64,000 nucleotides of DNA from Streptomyces sp. HUAS 15-9 (GCF_025642155.1 NZ_CP106798.1:3348001-3412000), one strand, 5' to 3'. Shown: positions 42,667 to 53,438, numbered from the stretch's first letter. Notes: a model not told the origin generated them from the sequence alone. Numbers and translations: made by a program.

Positions 42667-42951
42667 ATGCCTCGTCCGACTGCCGCACAGCTCGCCTACG
42701 GTTCCTGCACCGTGATCTTCTCGACCCTCGCCATGCTGCTGCTGTCACAGACGAGTTCGGGTCTGGGGATCGCGGTCATCGCGTTCTCGGCTCTCGCCCT
42801 CGGGCTGCTGGTCGCCATGACGGTGCCACTGCCCAGGACTCGCACGGTCGCGGCACCGCAGCCCGCCCCGGTCGTCCAGCAGCGGGTGCCCGCACCGCGG
42901 GAGCCCGTGGCCGCCACGGTCGAGCCGATACGGGAGCCGAGCGCTCCCTGA
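42667..42951 (+). CDS. small two-helix membrane protein, unknown function
   Basis: A 94-aa protein with two membrane helices (about residues 12-26 and 34-51) and a Pro/Val-rich cytosolic tail. ATG 42667 is chosen from the start of the hydrophobic part; an upstream frame lacks coding character. No family recognised. It is convergent with the first RDD gene, with a terminator between. Confidence 0.6.
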   Translation: MPRPTAAQLAYGSCTVIFSTLAMLLLSQTSSGLGIAVIAFSALALGLLVAMTVPLPRTRTVAAPQPAPVVQQRVPAPREPVAATVEPIREPSAP

Positions 42952-42962
42952 CAGCCGAAGAC

Positions 42963-42991
42963 GGCGGGTCCGTGAGACGTACGGGCCCGCC
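42963..42991. terminator. bidirectional terminator between membrane protein and RDD gene
   Basis: Stem GGCGGGTCCGT (42963-42973) with ACGGGCCCGCC (42981-42991), 11 bp with one G-T wobble, in the 60-bp gap between the convergent stops. Confidence 0.7.
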
Positions 42992-43011
42992 GCCTGCTGT
43001 GTGGCGCCCGC

Positions 43012-43764
43012 TCAGCCGGTGCTGACCACCACGGTCTTGGCCGCCTTGTCGTGCAGGCCCTGCTTGTAGGGCTTGTCGAAGAAGCTCCAGCCGCCGGCGA
43101 TCGCGGTCCAGATGCACGCGCAGCAGAAGGCGAACGGGATCCACAGGACCAGCGCGCGGGTCAGCGACGTCTGGGTGGAGGGCGTGGAGCCGTCCTCCAG
43201 GTCGGCCACCCGCATGCCCAGCCACTTCTTGCCGAGGGTCTGTCCCGTCTTGGCGATCAGGAGCGTGTCGTAGGCCACGTAGAGCACCGCGACGATGATC
43301 GACTGCGCGAACCCCTTGCCCACCTCGATCCGGTCGCTGCTCATCTGGAGCTCGTTCACCCGGAAGACCAGGGTGACCAGCCAGACGACGATGCCCACCA
43401 GGACCATGTCGATGATGCGGGCGAGCGTGCGCTTGCCGCTGTCCGCGAGCGGGGGCATGCCGGCCAGCGGGTCGGCGGGGGCACCGCCGCTTCCGTAGGG
43501 GCCACCGCCGTAGGGCGGCGGGGGCTGGCCGCCGGGCGGGACGTCGTAGGGCGAACCGGGACCCGGCGGTCCCTGACCCGACGGGGTGTCATAGGGCGAA
43601 CCCGAACCAGGACCCGGGCCAGGACCCGGCGGTCCCTGGCCCTCGCCCTCGCCCGCTGGGGTGTCGTACGGCGAGCCCGCCCCCTGGCCCGGTGGGGGCT
43701 GCTTCCTGAACGGGTCTTCTTCCGGTGGCTGCTGTCCTGAGCCGGGGGGCGGTTCGGTGCTCAT
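43012..43764 (-). CDS. RDD-family membrane protein with Pro-rich head
   Basis: A 250-aa protein. Residues 1-105 are cytosolic and Pro/Gly/Gln-rich with S-P-Y-D-T-P repeats; then an RDD domain: R-T-L-A-R-I-I-D-M-V-L-V in helix 1 (Arg and Asp of the family name), K-T-G-Q-T-L-G-K-K-W-L-G-M-R-V, and a Cys-rich last helix. ATG 43764. RDD proteins are membrane proteins, some of them Na+/H+ antiporters; no role can be assigned here. The adjacent gene encodes a second RDD protein on the same strand, 63 bases upstream. Confidence 0.82.
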   Translation of the reverse strand: MSTEPPPGSGQQPPEEDPFRKQPPPGQGAGSPYDTPAGEGEGQGPPGPGPGPGSGSPYDTPSGQGPPGPGSPYDVPPGGQPPPPYGGGPYGSGGAPADPLAGMPPLADSGKRTLARIIDMVLVGIVVWLVTLVFRVNELQMSSDRIEVGKGFAQSIIVAVLYVAYDTLLIAKTGQTLGKKWLGMRVADLEDGSTPSTQTSLTRALVLWIPFAFCCACIWTAIAGGWSFFDKPYKQGLHDKAAKTVVVSTG

Positions 43765-43827
43765 GGCCCGAGTGGACCGCGAAGAACCGGGCACCGCATC
43801 CGGCGGGCCGCCGTACGGGGGACCCGC

Positions 43828-45246
43828 TCAGCCCGCGACGAAGGTGTGCGCCGCCTTGTCGTGCCAGCACTGGCGCCAGGGGCGGTCGAACACGCACCAG
43901 GCGAGGCCGACGAGTCCGATGCCGAGCAGGCTGGGCACGGTGCAGACGAGCCAGCGGCGCAGGGCGAGGCCGAAGGTGGGCGGCTCGTGCGCCTCGATGT
44001 CCCGGACCTCGAGACCGCACACCTTCTTGCCCAGGGTGCGGCCCCACTTGGCGGTGGGCAGCACCTCGTAGAGGAGGCCGGAGACGAGGAGGGCGGCGAG
44101 GACGATGCCGAGATACGTCCCCGTCGTGCCGTCGAGCAGCCAGACGGTGACGGTCCGGCCGGAGAGCTTGGCCTCGTCGATCTTCCCCTGGATGTGGTCG
44201 ATCGCCTTGGCGCCGAACGGCATGGCGGCCGCGGCCGTCAGGGTGCCGACGACCAGGCTGTCGATGAGCCGGGCGGCCAGCCGTCTGCCGAGTCCCGCGG
44301 GCCGCGCCGCCGCCTGCCGCCGGACAACCGCCTGGAACGGGTCCTCCACCGGCGGCTTCCACGGCACCACCGGCTGGTCGTCCCCGGCCCCGGCGAGCCG
44401 GTGCACCTGCTGGGCCCAGGAGGACTGCCCGCCACCGGCGCCGCTGGCCATGGGAGTTGCGCCGGCCGACTGCTGGGGTACGGAGGGAGCGGGAGCGGAC
44501 GCCTGGGCGACCGGCGTCGCTGCCGCCGCCTGGGCCGCCTCGGCCTGCGCCGCGGCCGCACGGTCCGCGGCGGCCTTGCCGGCACCGAACCCGGGGCGAG
44601 GGGAGCCGCCCGAAGAACCGGGAGGACTTGACGGGCCGGAGGAACCGGAGGCACCAGAGGGCCCGGAGTCCCCCACCGCCACCGGCCCCCGGGCGGCGAA
44701 GCCCGGCGTGCTTCCGGCCTGCGCCCCCGGCGCCCCGCCCTGCTGACCCGTGCGCGGGGAGGGCGCGCGGAACGGGGGGTTGGCGTCGGAGGAAGAGGAC
44801 GCGGTCGGCCTGCGGAAGACGAAGGTGCCGTCGGACGGCACGTCGGACGAGTCCGCCGGAGGGATCGTCGCCGTCCCGTCGGTGTGGGCGGACGCGCCGT
44901 CCGGCTGGGCCGGGGGATCCGCGGGGACCCGGGGATCGGCGCCCCAGGACACGCGCCGGTCCTGGTCGCCGCCGAAGCCGGACTGCTGGGCCCGGTCGGC
45001 TCCCCAGCCGGGCTCCGGCTGCGGATCCTCGTCGAAGAAGTGCGGTCCTGTCTCCTCCACGGCGGGAGCGGCCGGGTGTCCGCCGGACGGTGCCATGAGC
45101 GGTTCGCCGTCCCGCGGCGCGGGCCGGCTGGTGCCCGGCACCCAGGCGGCACCGTTCCAGTACCGGACATATCCAGGAATGGACGGGTCCGGGTAATACC
45201 CTTCGCGGGGCCGGTCGTCGCCGGGGGCCGGGGTTGGGGCGCTCAT
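43828..45246 (-). CDS. DUF2510 + RDD membrane protein
   Basis: A 472-aa protein. Residues 15-42 form a DUF2510 motif (G-Y-Y-P-D-P then Y-V-R-Y-W-N-G-A-A-W-V), followed by a long Pro/Ser/Gly/Ala-rich region to about 330 and an RDD domain (R-L-A-A-R-L-I-D-S-L-V-V, W-G-R-T-L-G-K-K-V-C-G-L, C-V-F-D-R-P-W-R-Q). ATG 45246 is the family start; 35 upstream codons are rejected. It likely pairs with the RDD protein downstream. Confidence 0.85.
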   Translation of the reverse strand: MSAPTPAPGDDRPREGYYPDPSIPGYVRYWNGAAWVPGTSRPAPRDGEPLMAPSGGHPAAPAVEETGPHFFDEDPQPEPGWGADRAQQSGFGGDQDRRVSWGADPRVPADPPAQPDGASAHTDGTATIPPADSSDVPSDGTFVFRRPTASSSSDANPPFRAPSPRTGQQGGAPGAQAGSTPGFAARGPVAVGDSGPSGASGSSGPSSPPGSSGGSPRPGFGAGKAAADRAAAAQAEAAQAAAATPVAQASAPAPSVPQQSAGATPMASGAGGGQSSWAQQVHRLAGAGDDQPVVPWKPPVEDPFQAVVRRQAAARPAGLGRRLAARLIDSLVVGTLTAAAAMPFGAKAIDHIQGKIDEAKLSGRTVTVWLLDGTTGTYLGIVLAALLVSGLLYEVLPTAKWGRTLGKKVCGLEVRDIEAHEPPTFGLALRRWLVCTVPSLLGIGLVGLAWCVFDRPWRQCWHDKAAHTFVAG

Positions 45247-45487
45247 GTCCGTCGTCCCGTATCTGCTCGGGGGTCGTATAGGGGCTCCACATCTATCAGA
45301 CGTGCGCAACTCCCACCGCCAGTCCCGCCGGACCCGCCCCTTTCCGGGCAACGACGTGCACCCGCTTCACAGAGTCGGAAAGAAATTCTCCGAACCCGCG
45401 TAATGATCGCGCCCTTACGTCCTCTCCCCTCGTGCGAGGCCCCCGCCGCGGGGCCCGCACACCCGACCGAGAGAGGAAACCGACGCC

Positions 45488-45901
45488 ATGCACCGCACAG
45501 TGGTGGAGCGCGAACTGGAGCTCAGGCTCGTCCTGTCACCGGAGCGCAGCATCCCGGTCCCGGCCCGGCTCGGCTACCGCACCACCGACCCGTACGCCGT
45601 CCACATCACCTTCCACATCAACTCCGAGCACCCGGTGCACTGGACCTTCGCCCGCGAACTCCTCGTGGAGGGGGTGTTCCGGGCGTGCGGGCAGGGGGAC
45701 GTACGGGTGTGGCCGACGAAGACGGAGGGCCGCAGCGTCGTCCTCGTGGCGCTCAGCTCGCCCGACGGCGACGCCCTCCTGGAGGCGCCCGCCGCCCAGG
45801 TGTCCGCGTGGCTGGAGCGAACGCTGCGCGTGGTGCCCCCGGGGACGGAGGGCGGGCAGCTCGGGATCGACGACGCGCTCGACCAGCTGCTCGCCCGGTG
45901 A
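45488..45901 (+). CDS. ssgG: SsgA-like protein, SsgG type (sporulation septation)
   Basis: A 137-aa SALP protein. Family marks: V-P-A-R-L-G-Y-R-T-T-D-P-Y-A-V-H-I-T-F-H, then W-T-F-A-R-E-L-L-V-E-G and G-D-V-R-V-W-P. SsgA-like proteins guide sites of septum formation and cell-wall growth in Streptomyces sporulation. The neighbourhood matches S. coelicolor ssgG (SCO2924) as I recall it; the subtype is inferred from that. ATG 45488 has GAGAGGAA. Confidence 0.85.
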   Translation: MHRTVVERELELRLVLSPERSIPVPARLGYRTTDPYAVHITFHINSEHPVHWTFARELLVEGVFRACGQGDVRVWPTKTEGRSVVLVALSSPDGDALLEAPAAQVSAWLERTLRVVPPGTEGGQLGIDDALDQLLAR

Positions 45902-45917
45902 CGGCGGGAGGGCGGGT

Positions 45918-47318
45918 TCAGAACAGCTTGCCCGGGTTGAGGATGCCCAGCGGGTCGAAGACCTGCTTCACCGCGCGCTGCATCTCGACCCCGACCGGGC
46001 CGATCTCCCGTGCCAGCCACTCCTTCTTCAGGACGCCCACGCCGTGCTCGCCGGTGATGGTCCCGCCGAGTTCCAGGCCGAGGGCCATGATCTCGTCGAA
46101 GGACTCCCGGGCCCGCCGGGACTCGTCGGGGTCCTGCGCGTCGAAGCACACGGTGGGGTGTGTGTTGCCGTCCCCGGCGTGGGCGCAGACGCCGATGGTC
46201 AGCCCGAACTTCCCGGCGATCCGCTCGATGCCCTCCAGCATCTCGCCCAGCCGCGAGCGGGGCACGCACACGTCGTCGATCATCGTCGTGCCCTTGACCG
46301 CCTCCAGGGCGGTGAGGGACAGCCGGCGTCCCTGGAGGAGGAGTTCGGACTCGGCGGCGTCCTCGGCCGGGACCACCTGGGTGGCACCGGCGGCCTCGCA
46401 CAGCGCGCCGACGGCGGCGAGGTCGGCGGACGGGTCCGGGGTGTCGAAGGCGGCGAGGAGCAGGGCCTCGGTCGACTCGGGCAGGCCCATGTTGGCGAGG
46501 TCGTTGACCGCCTTCACCGTCGTACGGTCCATGAGTTCGAGCAGGGAGGGCACGTGCCCACCCGCCATGATCCGGCACACCGCGTCGCAGGCGGCGGCCG
46601 CGGAGGCGAACTCGGCGGCGAGCACCAGCTGCCGCGGCGGCTTGGGCTTGAGCGCCAGGACGGCCCGCACGACGATGCCGAGCGAGCCCTCGGAGCCGAC
46701 GAACAGACGGGTCAGGTCGTAGCCCGCGACGCCCTTCGCCGTGCGGCGGCCCGTGGACATCAGACGGCCGTCGGCCAGCACGACGTCCAGACCGAGGACG
46801 TACTCGGCCGTCACCCCGTACTTCACACAGCACAGACCGCCGGAGCCCGTCCCGATGTTGCCGCCGATGGTGCACATCTCCCAGCTGGAGGGGTCCGGCG
46901 GGTAGTACAGGCCGTGCTCCTCGACCGCGCGGGAGAGGGTGGCGTTGATGACCCCCGGCTCGACCACCGCGATCCGGTCGACCGGACTGATCTCCACGAT
47001 CCGGTCCATCTTGATGAGGGACAGCACGATGCAGCCCTCGGAGGCGTTGGCGCCGCCGGACAGACCGGAGCGGGCGCCCTGCGGGACGACCGGGACGCGC
47101 AGTTCGGTGGCGACCCGCATGACGTGCTGGACCTGTTCGACCGTGCGCGGCAGGACGACCACGGCCGGTGCGCCCGCCGGGCAGAAGCTCGCCATGTCAT
47201 TGGCGTACGAGGCGGTGACGTCGGGATCGGTGAGGACCGCCTCGGCCGGCAGGCCCGCGAGGAGCCGGTCGCCGAGGTTTCCCTGGGCTTCGTCGGGTGC
47301 GGCTTGGATACGGCTCAT
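45918..47318 (-). CDS. FAD-linked oxidase, GlcD (glycolate/lactate oxidase) type
   Basis: A 466-aa flavoprotein. The PCMH FAD fold is seen at V-V-V-L-P-R-T-V-E-Q-V-Q-H-V-M, P-Q-G-A-R-S-G-L-S-G-G-A, G-N-I-G-T-G-S-G-G-L-C-C and R-R-T-A-K-G-V-A-G-Y-D-L; the C-terminal part has H-A-G-D-G-N-T-H-P and T-G-E-H-G-V-G, which bind the substrate. It probably oxidises a 2-hydroxy acid such as glycolate or D-lactate. ATG 47318 fits the family; a further 60 residues upstream are unlikely. Confidence 0.9.
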   Translation of the reverse strand: MSRIQAAPDEAQGNLGDRLLAGLPAEAVLTDPDVTASYANDMASFCPAGAPAVVVLPRTVEQVQHVMRVATELRVPVVPQGARSGLSGGANASEGCIVLSLIKMDRIVEISPVDRIAVVEPGVINATLSRAVEEHGLYYPPDPSSWEMCTIGGNIGTGSGGLCCVKYGVTAEYVLGLDVVLADGRLMSTGRRTAKGVAGYDLTRLFVGSEGSLGIVVRAVLALKPKPPRQLVLAAEFASAAAACDAVCRIMAGGHVPSLLELMDRTTVKAVNDLANMGLPESTEALLLAAFDTPDPSADLAAVGALCEAAGATQVVPAEDAAESELLLQGRRLSLTALEAVKGTTMIDDVCVPRSRLGEMLEGIERIAGKFGLTIGVCAHAGDGNTHPTVCFDAQDPDESRRARESFDEIMALGLELGGTITGEHGVGVLKKEWLAREIGPVGVEMQRAVKQVFDPLGILNPGKLF

Positions 47319-47416
47319 GATCACAGCGTCGCACCCGCGGCCATCGGTGTGAACCCCGTCCATGACGCGCCTTGAGCTGACCGTATGGCTTGTCGTATTA
47401 GCGCACAGTGAGCGCC

Positions 47417-48901
47417 ATGGAGAACGAACAGTCCCGCCCGGGTACGTCGCTGCTGGCGGAGCAGCCGCCCCGCCGCTCCCGAAGGCTGCGGCGCGCACTG
47501 ATCGTCTCGGTCGCGGCAGGCGTCGCGGCCGGTGCCGCGGTCGGCGGAGTCCTCATGCTGCTCCCCTCGTCGCCCCGGGCCAGGCCACCGGTGCCGGGGT
47601 CCGGGCCGCACGCGCTGACGGCTGTCAACGCCGGGGTGCCGGCCGCGCTGCCCGACCTGGCCGCGCTGATCGGACAGCAGGAGAGACATCTGCGGAGGCA
47701 TCCGCAGGACGCGCCGGCCTGGGCCGTGCTGGGCACGTCCTATGTGGAACAGGGGCGGCGGACCGCCGACGCCGCGGACTTCCCGAGGGCCGAGCGGGCG
47801 CTGCGCACCTCGCTCAGGGTGCTGGGCGAGGACAACCCGCAGAGCGCGCCGGCGCTCGGCGGGATGGCCGCGCTGGCGAACGCGCGCCGGGACTTCGCCG
47901 AGGCCAAACGCTGGGGCGAGCAGGCGCTGGACGCGGAGCCGGAGCGGTGGTCGACCTATCCGCTGCTGATCGACGCGTACACCGGCCTCGGCGACTACAA
48001 GGCGGCGCGGGAGACGCTGGAGAAGCTGATGGGGCTGAAGGTCGATGCCGCCCGGCGGCCGGCCGTGATGGCGCAGGCGGCCGCCGTCTACCGCGACCGG
48101 GGCTGGCGCGAGGACGCCGCGGCGCAGCTGGCGGACGCCTCGGCGGCCGCGCGGACGCCCACCGAGCAGGCGGCCTATCTGGAGCAGGCCGGACAGCTGG
48201 CCTGGGAGCGCGGCGACCGCGAGGACGCGCTGCGGCACTTCGAGGCGGCCCTGCGTCTCGACCCCGGCCAGGCGGCCGCCCTGGCCGGGCGGGGCCGGGC
48301 GTTCGCCGCGCTGGGCCGCACCCAGGACGCCCTCAACGCCTACCAGGAGGCGCTCGCCAACCAGCCCAGTCCCCAGTACGCCCTGGAACTGGGCGAGTTG
48401 TACGAGTCGCTGGGGCAGCGGCCGGAGGCCCGGGTGCAGTACGACCTGCTGCGGGTGCGGGTGGCCCAGGACACGGCGGGCGGGGTCGACGACGAGCTGG
48501 TGCTCGGGCGGTTCGAGGCGGACCACGGGAACCCGCAGGATGCCGTACAGCGGCTGGAGGCCGAGTGGGAGCGGCAGCCGGGGATCGAGGTGGCGGACGC
48601 GCTGGGGTGGGCGCTGAACCGGGCCGGGGACGCCGAGAAGGCGCTGGAATACGCCGAGATCGCCACGGACAAGGTCAACGGCGGCGGAGTGCGCAGCGCC
48701 CTGTACGCGTTTCACCGGGGCATGATCGAGCGGGAGCTGGAGCTGGACGGACCGGCCCGGCGGCACCTGGAGGAGGCACTGCGGATCAGTCCGTACTTCT
48801 CGCCCCTGCAAGTGCCCGCGGCCAGGGCGGCGTTGCGGGAGCTGGGCGAGCCGTCGACCGAGGAGCCGTTGTTCGACGACGCGAAGGCACCGCGACGGTG
48901 A
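47417..48901 (+). CDS. TPR-repeat membrane-anchored protein
   Basis: A 494-aa protein with one membrane helix (about residues 28-48) after an Arg-rich head, then about ten TPR-like helical repeats (for example A-W-A-V-L-G-T-S-Y-V-E-Q-G, L-R-H-F-E-A-A-L-R-L-D-P-G). The bulk is probably extracytoplasmic. TPR proteins serve as scaffolds; no partner is evident. ATG 47417 preferred over GTG 47408. It diverges from the FAD oxidase. Confidence 0.82.
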   Translation: MENEQSRPGTSLLAEQPPRRSRRLRRALIVSVAAGVAAGAAVGGVLMLLPSSPRARPPVPGSGPHALTAVNAGVPAALPDLAALIGQQERHLRRHPQDAPAWAVLGTSYVEQGRRTADAADFPRAERALRTSLRVLGEDNPQSAPALGGMAALANARRDFAEAKRWGEQALDAEPERWSTYPLLIDAYTGLGDYKAARETLEKLMGLKVDAARRPAVMAQAAAVYRDRGWREDAAAQLADASAAARTPTEQAAYLEQAGQLAWERGDREDALRHFEAALRLDPGQAAALAGRGRAFAALGRTQDALNAYQEALANQPSPQYALELGELYESLGQRPEARVQYDLLRVRVAQDTAGGVDDELVLGRFEADHGNPQDAVQRLEAEWERQPGIEVADALGWALNRAGDAEKALEYAEIATDKVNGGGVRSALYAFHRGMIERELELDGPARRHLEEALRISPYFSPLQVPAARAALRELGEPSTEEPLFDDAKAPRR

Positions 48902-48930
48902 GTCGGGCGCCACGGTGAGTCAGGAAGGTA

Positions 48931-48971
48931 CCGGGTCCTGCGCATGCCCCCGAGGCACCCGCAGGACCCGG
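48931..48971. terminator. bidirectional terminator between TPR gene and hppD
   Basis: A perfect 12-bp stem (48931-48942 with 48960-48971) with a 17-base loop, in the gap between the convergent stops. Confidence 0.8.
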
Positions 48972-48976
48972 ACGGG

Positions 48977-50185
<1,209 letters not shown>

Positions 50186-50243
50186 TCAGTAGTACGGCCG
50201 TATCGGCGGACCTTCTGTACAGGATGACCAACCGGGAGACGAC

Positions 50244-50723
50244 GTGGCGATCGATCATCTGGACGGGCGCATCATCCTGCTGCTGGCCCGGGAGCCACGG
50301 CTCGGGGTCCTGGAGATGTCACGGCGGCTGGGGGTCGCCCGGGGGACCGTGCAGGCGCGCCTGGACCGGCTTCAGTCGAACGGAGTCATCCGCGGATTCG
50401 GACCGCAGGTCGATCCGGCGGCCCTCGGCTATCCGGTCACGGCGTTCGCCACGCTCCAGATCCGGCAGGGACAAGGGCCCGATGTCCGGGCCCACTTGGC
50501 GACTGTGCCGGAGGTGCTGGAGCTGCACACCACCACGGGCACCGGGGACATGCTGTGCCGGCTGGTGGCCCGCTCCAACGCCGATCTCCAGCGGGTGATC
50601 GACCGGGTTGTCGGTTTTGATGGCATCGTCCGGGCCTCCACGGCGATCGTCATGGAGAACCCCGTCCCGCTGCGGATCATCCCGCTGGTGGAGCAGGCGG
50701 CGGGGGACCGGGACGGAACCTGA
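50244..50723 (+). CDS. Lrp/AsnC-family regulator, probable control of hppD
   Basis: A 159-aa regulator with an N-terminal helix-turn-helix (L-G-V-L-E-M-S-R-R-L-G-V-A-R-G-T-V-Q-A-R-L-D-R-L) and a RAM-type ligand domain (T-A-F-A-T-L-Q-I, then G-T-G-D-M-L-C-R-L-V-A-R). GTG 50244 has GGGAG. It diverges from hppD; in S. coelicolor an AsnC-type regulator at this place (HpdA, from memory) controls hppD. Its stop is followed 27 bases later by an ABC permease gene. Confidence 0.88.
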   Translation: MAIDHLDGRIILLLAREPRLGVLEMSRRLGVARGTVQARLDRLQSNGVIRGFGPQVDPAALGYPVTAFATLQIRQGQGPDVRAHLATVPEVLELHTTTGTGDMLCRLVARSNADLQRVIDRVVGFDGIVRASTAIVMENPVPLRIIPLVEQAAGDRDGT

Positions 50724-50750
50724 CCCGACCGACCCGGGGGTGAGCAGGGC

Positions 50751-51398
50751 GTGGGCTTCTGGGAGTACCTGGGCGACCGTCACCAGCAACTGCTCACGGA
50801 TGCCTGTCAACACGCCAGTGTCGTCTTCCAGTGCATGGTCGTGGCGACCCTGCTCGGCGTGCTGATCGGAGTCGTCACCCACCGCAGCGAATGGGCCGGG
50901 AACCTCGCCACCACGGCCACCGCCACCATCTTGACCATTCCGTCCCTCGCCCTGATCGGCCTGCTGATCCCTCCCGTGGGCCTCGGCGTGCCGCCGACGG
51001 TGATCGCACTGACGCTGTACGGGCTGCTGCCGATCGTGCGGAACGCGGTGGTGGGCCTGCGCGGAGTCGATCCGGTGCTGCTGGACGCGGCGCGCGGCAT
51101 CGGCATGTCCCGTCGCTCCCGGCTGCTGCGGGTGGAGCTGCCGCTGGCCTGGCCGCCGATCCTGACCGGCATCCGGATCTCCACCCAGATGCTGATGGGC
51201 ATCGCGGCCGTCGCCGCCTATGCCTCCGGGCCAGGTCTCGGCAACGAGATCTTCCGCGGGATCGCCTCCCTGGGCAGCAGGAACGCGCTCAACCAGGTGC
51301 TCGCGGGCACGCTCGGGATCATCGTCCTGGCGTTGCTGTTCGACGCCGCGTACGTGCTGGTCGGACGGCTGACGATTTCGAGGGGGATCCGTGGCTGA
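50751..51398 (+). CDS. OpuB/ProU-type osmolyte ABC permease
   Basis: A 215-aa binding-protein-dependent permease with about five helices and the cytoplasmic loop G-L-R-G-V-D-P-V-L-L-D-A-A-R-G-I-G-M-S typical of OpuB/ProW permeases. GTG 50751 is chosen. It is first in a four-gene operon with ATPase, a second permease and a binding protein; the GTG of the ATPase overlaps its end by 8 bases, so translation is coupled. Confidence 0.9.
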   Translation: MGFWEYLGDRHQQLLTDACQHASVVFQCMVVATLLGVLIGVVTHRSEWAGNLATTATATILTIPSLALIGLLIPPVGLGVPPTVIALTLYGLLPIVRNAVVGLRGVDPVLLDAARGIGMSRRSRLLRVELPLAWPPILTGIRISTQMLMGIAAVAAYASGPGLGNEIFRGIASLGSRNALNQVLAGTLGIIVLALLFDAAYVLVGRLTISRGIRG

Positions 51399-52578
51399 GC
51401 CCAACGGCAGCGCTGCCACGCACGGCGCCTCGATCGAGCTGGAGCACCTCACCAAGCGCTATCCGGGCAGCGCGGACCCCTCCGTGGACGACGTGACCAT
51501 GGGGATCGGGGCGGGCGAGACCGTCGTGCTCGTCGGCCCGTCCGGGTGCGGCAAGTCGACCACCCTGAAGATGATCAACCGGCTGATCGAGCCGACCGGG
51601 GGCCGTATCCGGATCGACGGCGCGGACGTCACCGCCATGGACCCGGTACGGCTGCGCCGGAACATCGGGTACGCGATCCAGTCGTCCGGGTTGTTCCCGC
51701 ATCTGACCGCCGCCCAGAACATCGCGCTCGTACCGCGGATGCTCGGCTGGCCGAAGCCACGGATCAGGCGGCGGGTGGCGGAGATGCTCGTCCTGGTGGG
51801 TCTCGACCCCGGCGAGTTCCACGACCGCTATCCGCGCGGGCTCTCCGGCGGCCAGCAGCAGCGCGTCGGGGTGGCACGGGCGCTTGCCGCCGATCCGCCT
51901 GTCCTGCTGATGGACGAGCCGTTCGGCGCGCTGGACCCGATCACCCGCGACCGACTCCAGGACGAACTGATCCGGCTCCAGCGCGAGCTGCACAAGACGA
52001 TCGTCTTCGTCACCCACGACTTCGACGAGGCGATCAAACTGGGCGACCGGATCGCGGTGCTGCGCGAGCGCTCGCACATCGCCCAGTTCGACACCCCGGA
52101 AGCTATCCTCACCGGCCCGGCGGACGACTTCGTGTCCGGGTTCGTGGGCGCGGGGGCGGCGCTGAAGCGGCTCCATCTGACCCGTGTACGGGACGTGGGG
52201 ATCGCCGACTGTCCCACGGCCACCGAGGACACCCCGCCGCACGAGATGCTCGACCGGCTGCGCAGAAGCGGTACGGACGAGATCCTCCTCCTCGACCAAC
52301 AGCGCCGCCCCGGCAGCTGGCTCCGGCGCGGCGACCTCGTACGGGCCGGGAGCCGGCCGGTCCGTACGGGCACACCGGTGGGCCGCACCGTGGCCCGGGA
52401 CGCGACGCTGCGGGACGCGCTGGAGGCGCTGCTGACGGACAGCGCGGGCCGGGTCGCGGTGACCGGGGCCGACGGGGAGTACGCGGGTGTCGTCGACGTG
52501 GGGACGCTGATGCGCTCCGTGCACGAGCTGCTGGCGGCCGACCGGGCGGCGGACGGCGGAGGGGCAGGCACGGCGTGA
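51391..52578 (+). CDS. OpuB/ProU-type osmolyte ABC ATPase
   Basis: A 395-aa ATPase with Walker A G-P-S-G-C-G-K-S-T, signature L-S-G-G-Q-Q-Q-R, Walker B L-L-M-D-E-P-F-G-A-L-D and T-H-D-F-D-E. The tail after about residue 265 looks like a CBS-type domain (A-T-L-R-D-A-L-E-A-L-L-T, G-V-V-D-V-G-T-L-M), the ionic-strength sensor in OpuA-type systems. It would take up glycine betaine or related compounds in the osmotic response. Confidence 0.9.
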   Translation: MAEPNGSAATHGASIELEHLTKRYPGSADPSVDDVTMGIGAGETVVLVGPSGCGKSTTLKMINRLIEPTGGRIRIDGADVTAMDPVRLRRNIGYAIQSSGLFPHLTAAQNIALVPRMLGWPKPRIRRRVAEMLVLVGLDPGEFHDRYPRGLSGGQQQRVGVARALAADPPVLLMDEPFGALDPITRDRLQDELIRLQRELHKTIVFVTHDFDEAIKLGDRIAVLRERSHIAQFDTPEAILTGPADDFVSGFVGAGAALKRLHLTRVRDVGIADCPTATEDTPPHEMLDRLRRSGTDEILLLDQQRRPGSWLRRGDLVRAGSRPVRTGTPVGRTVARDATLRDALEALLTDSAGRVAVTGADGEYAGVVDVGTLMRSVHELLAADRAADGGGAGTA

Positions 52579-53438
52579 CGACCCCGGGCCGCCTGGATTC
52601 GCGGGAAGGCCCAGCCGGGCCGCAGGAGCCGACGGCCGGGACCGGGTCCGCGGATGCCGCCAGGGTGGAGGGGCCCCGGACCCCGCCGCCCCGGCCGCGC
52701 CGCCGACTCACCTGGCAGAAACTGACCGTCATGCCGGCCGTACTGGTCGCGGTCCTGCTGGCGACCCTGCTGTGGTTCCGGCGGGCCGACCTGGACGAGG
52801 TCTCCCGTAACGCGCTGTCCGGCGGCCAGGTGTCCAAGGCCCTGTGGCAGCACGTCGAACTCACCGTGATCTCGACCTTCTTCGTGCTGGTCATCGCGAT
52901 CCCGCTGGGCATCCTGCTGACCCGCGCGGCATTCCGGCGGGCCACCCCGCTCGTCATGGCGATGGCCAACACGGGCCAGGCGACACCCGCGATCGGACTG
53001 CTCGCCCTGCTGGTGATCTGGCTCGGCACCGGTATGAAGGCCGCCCTGATCGGCATCACCGCCTACGCCCTGCTGCCGGTGCTCGCGAACACCGTCACGG
53101 GCCTGAAGGCGAACGACCCGACCCTGCTCGAAGCCGCCCGCGGCATCGGCATGTCCTCGCACGGCGTGCTCGCCCGCGTGGAACTCCCCCTAGCCGTCCC
53201 ACTGATCCTGGCCGGTGTGCGCACGGCGCTGGTCCTCAACGTCGGCACGGCCACCCTCGCCGCGTTCGGCGGAGGCGGCGGCCTCGGCGTGCTGATCACC
53301 GCCGGAATCACCACCCGCCGCATGCCGGTACTGATCCTCGGCTCCGTCCTGACGGTCACCCTCGCCCTGCTCGTCGACTGGCTGGCCTCACTGGCCGAGC
53401 TGCTGCTACGGCCACGCGGCCTGGCGGTGGAGACATGA
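52575..53438 (+). CDS. OpuB/ProU-type osmolyte ABC permease (second)
   Basis: A 287-aa permease starting at GTG 52575 inside the stop of the ATPase (GTGA overlap). The first 45 residues are a Pro/Arg-rich cytosolic head; five or six membrane helices follow with N-T-G-Q-A-T-P-A-I-G-L-L and A-N-D-P-T-L-L-E-A-A-R-G-I-G-M-S loops. It forms a heterodimeric channel with the first permease. Confidence 0.9.
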   Translation: MTTPGRLDSREGPAGPQEPTAGTGSADAARVEGPRTPPPRPRRRLTWQKLTVMPAVLVAVLLATLLWFRRADLDEVSRNALSGGQVSKALWQHVELTVISTFFVLVIAIPLGILLTRAAFRRATPLVMAMANTGQATPAIGLLALLVIWLGTGMKAALIGITAYALLPVLANTVTGLKANDPTLLEAARGIGMSSHGVLARVELPLAVPLILAGVRTALVLNVGTATLAAFGGGGGLGVLITAGITTRRMPVLILGSVLTVTLALLVDWLASLAELLLRPRGLAVET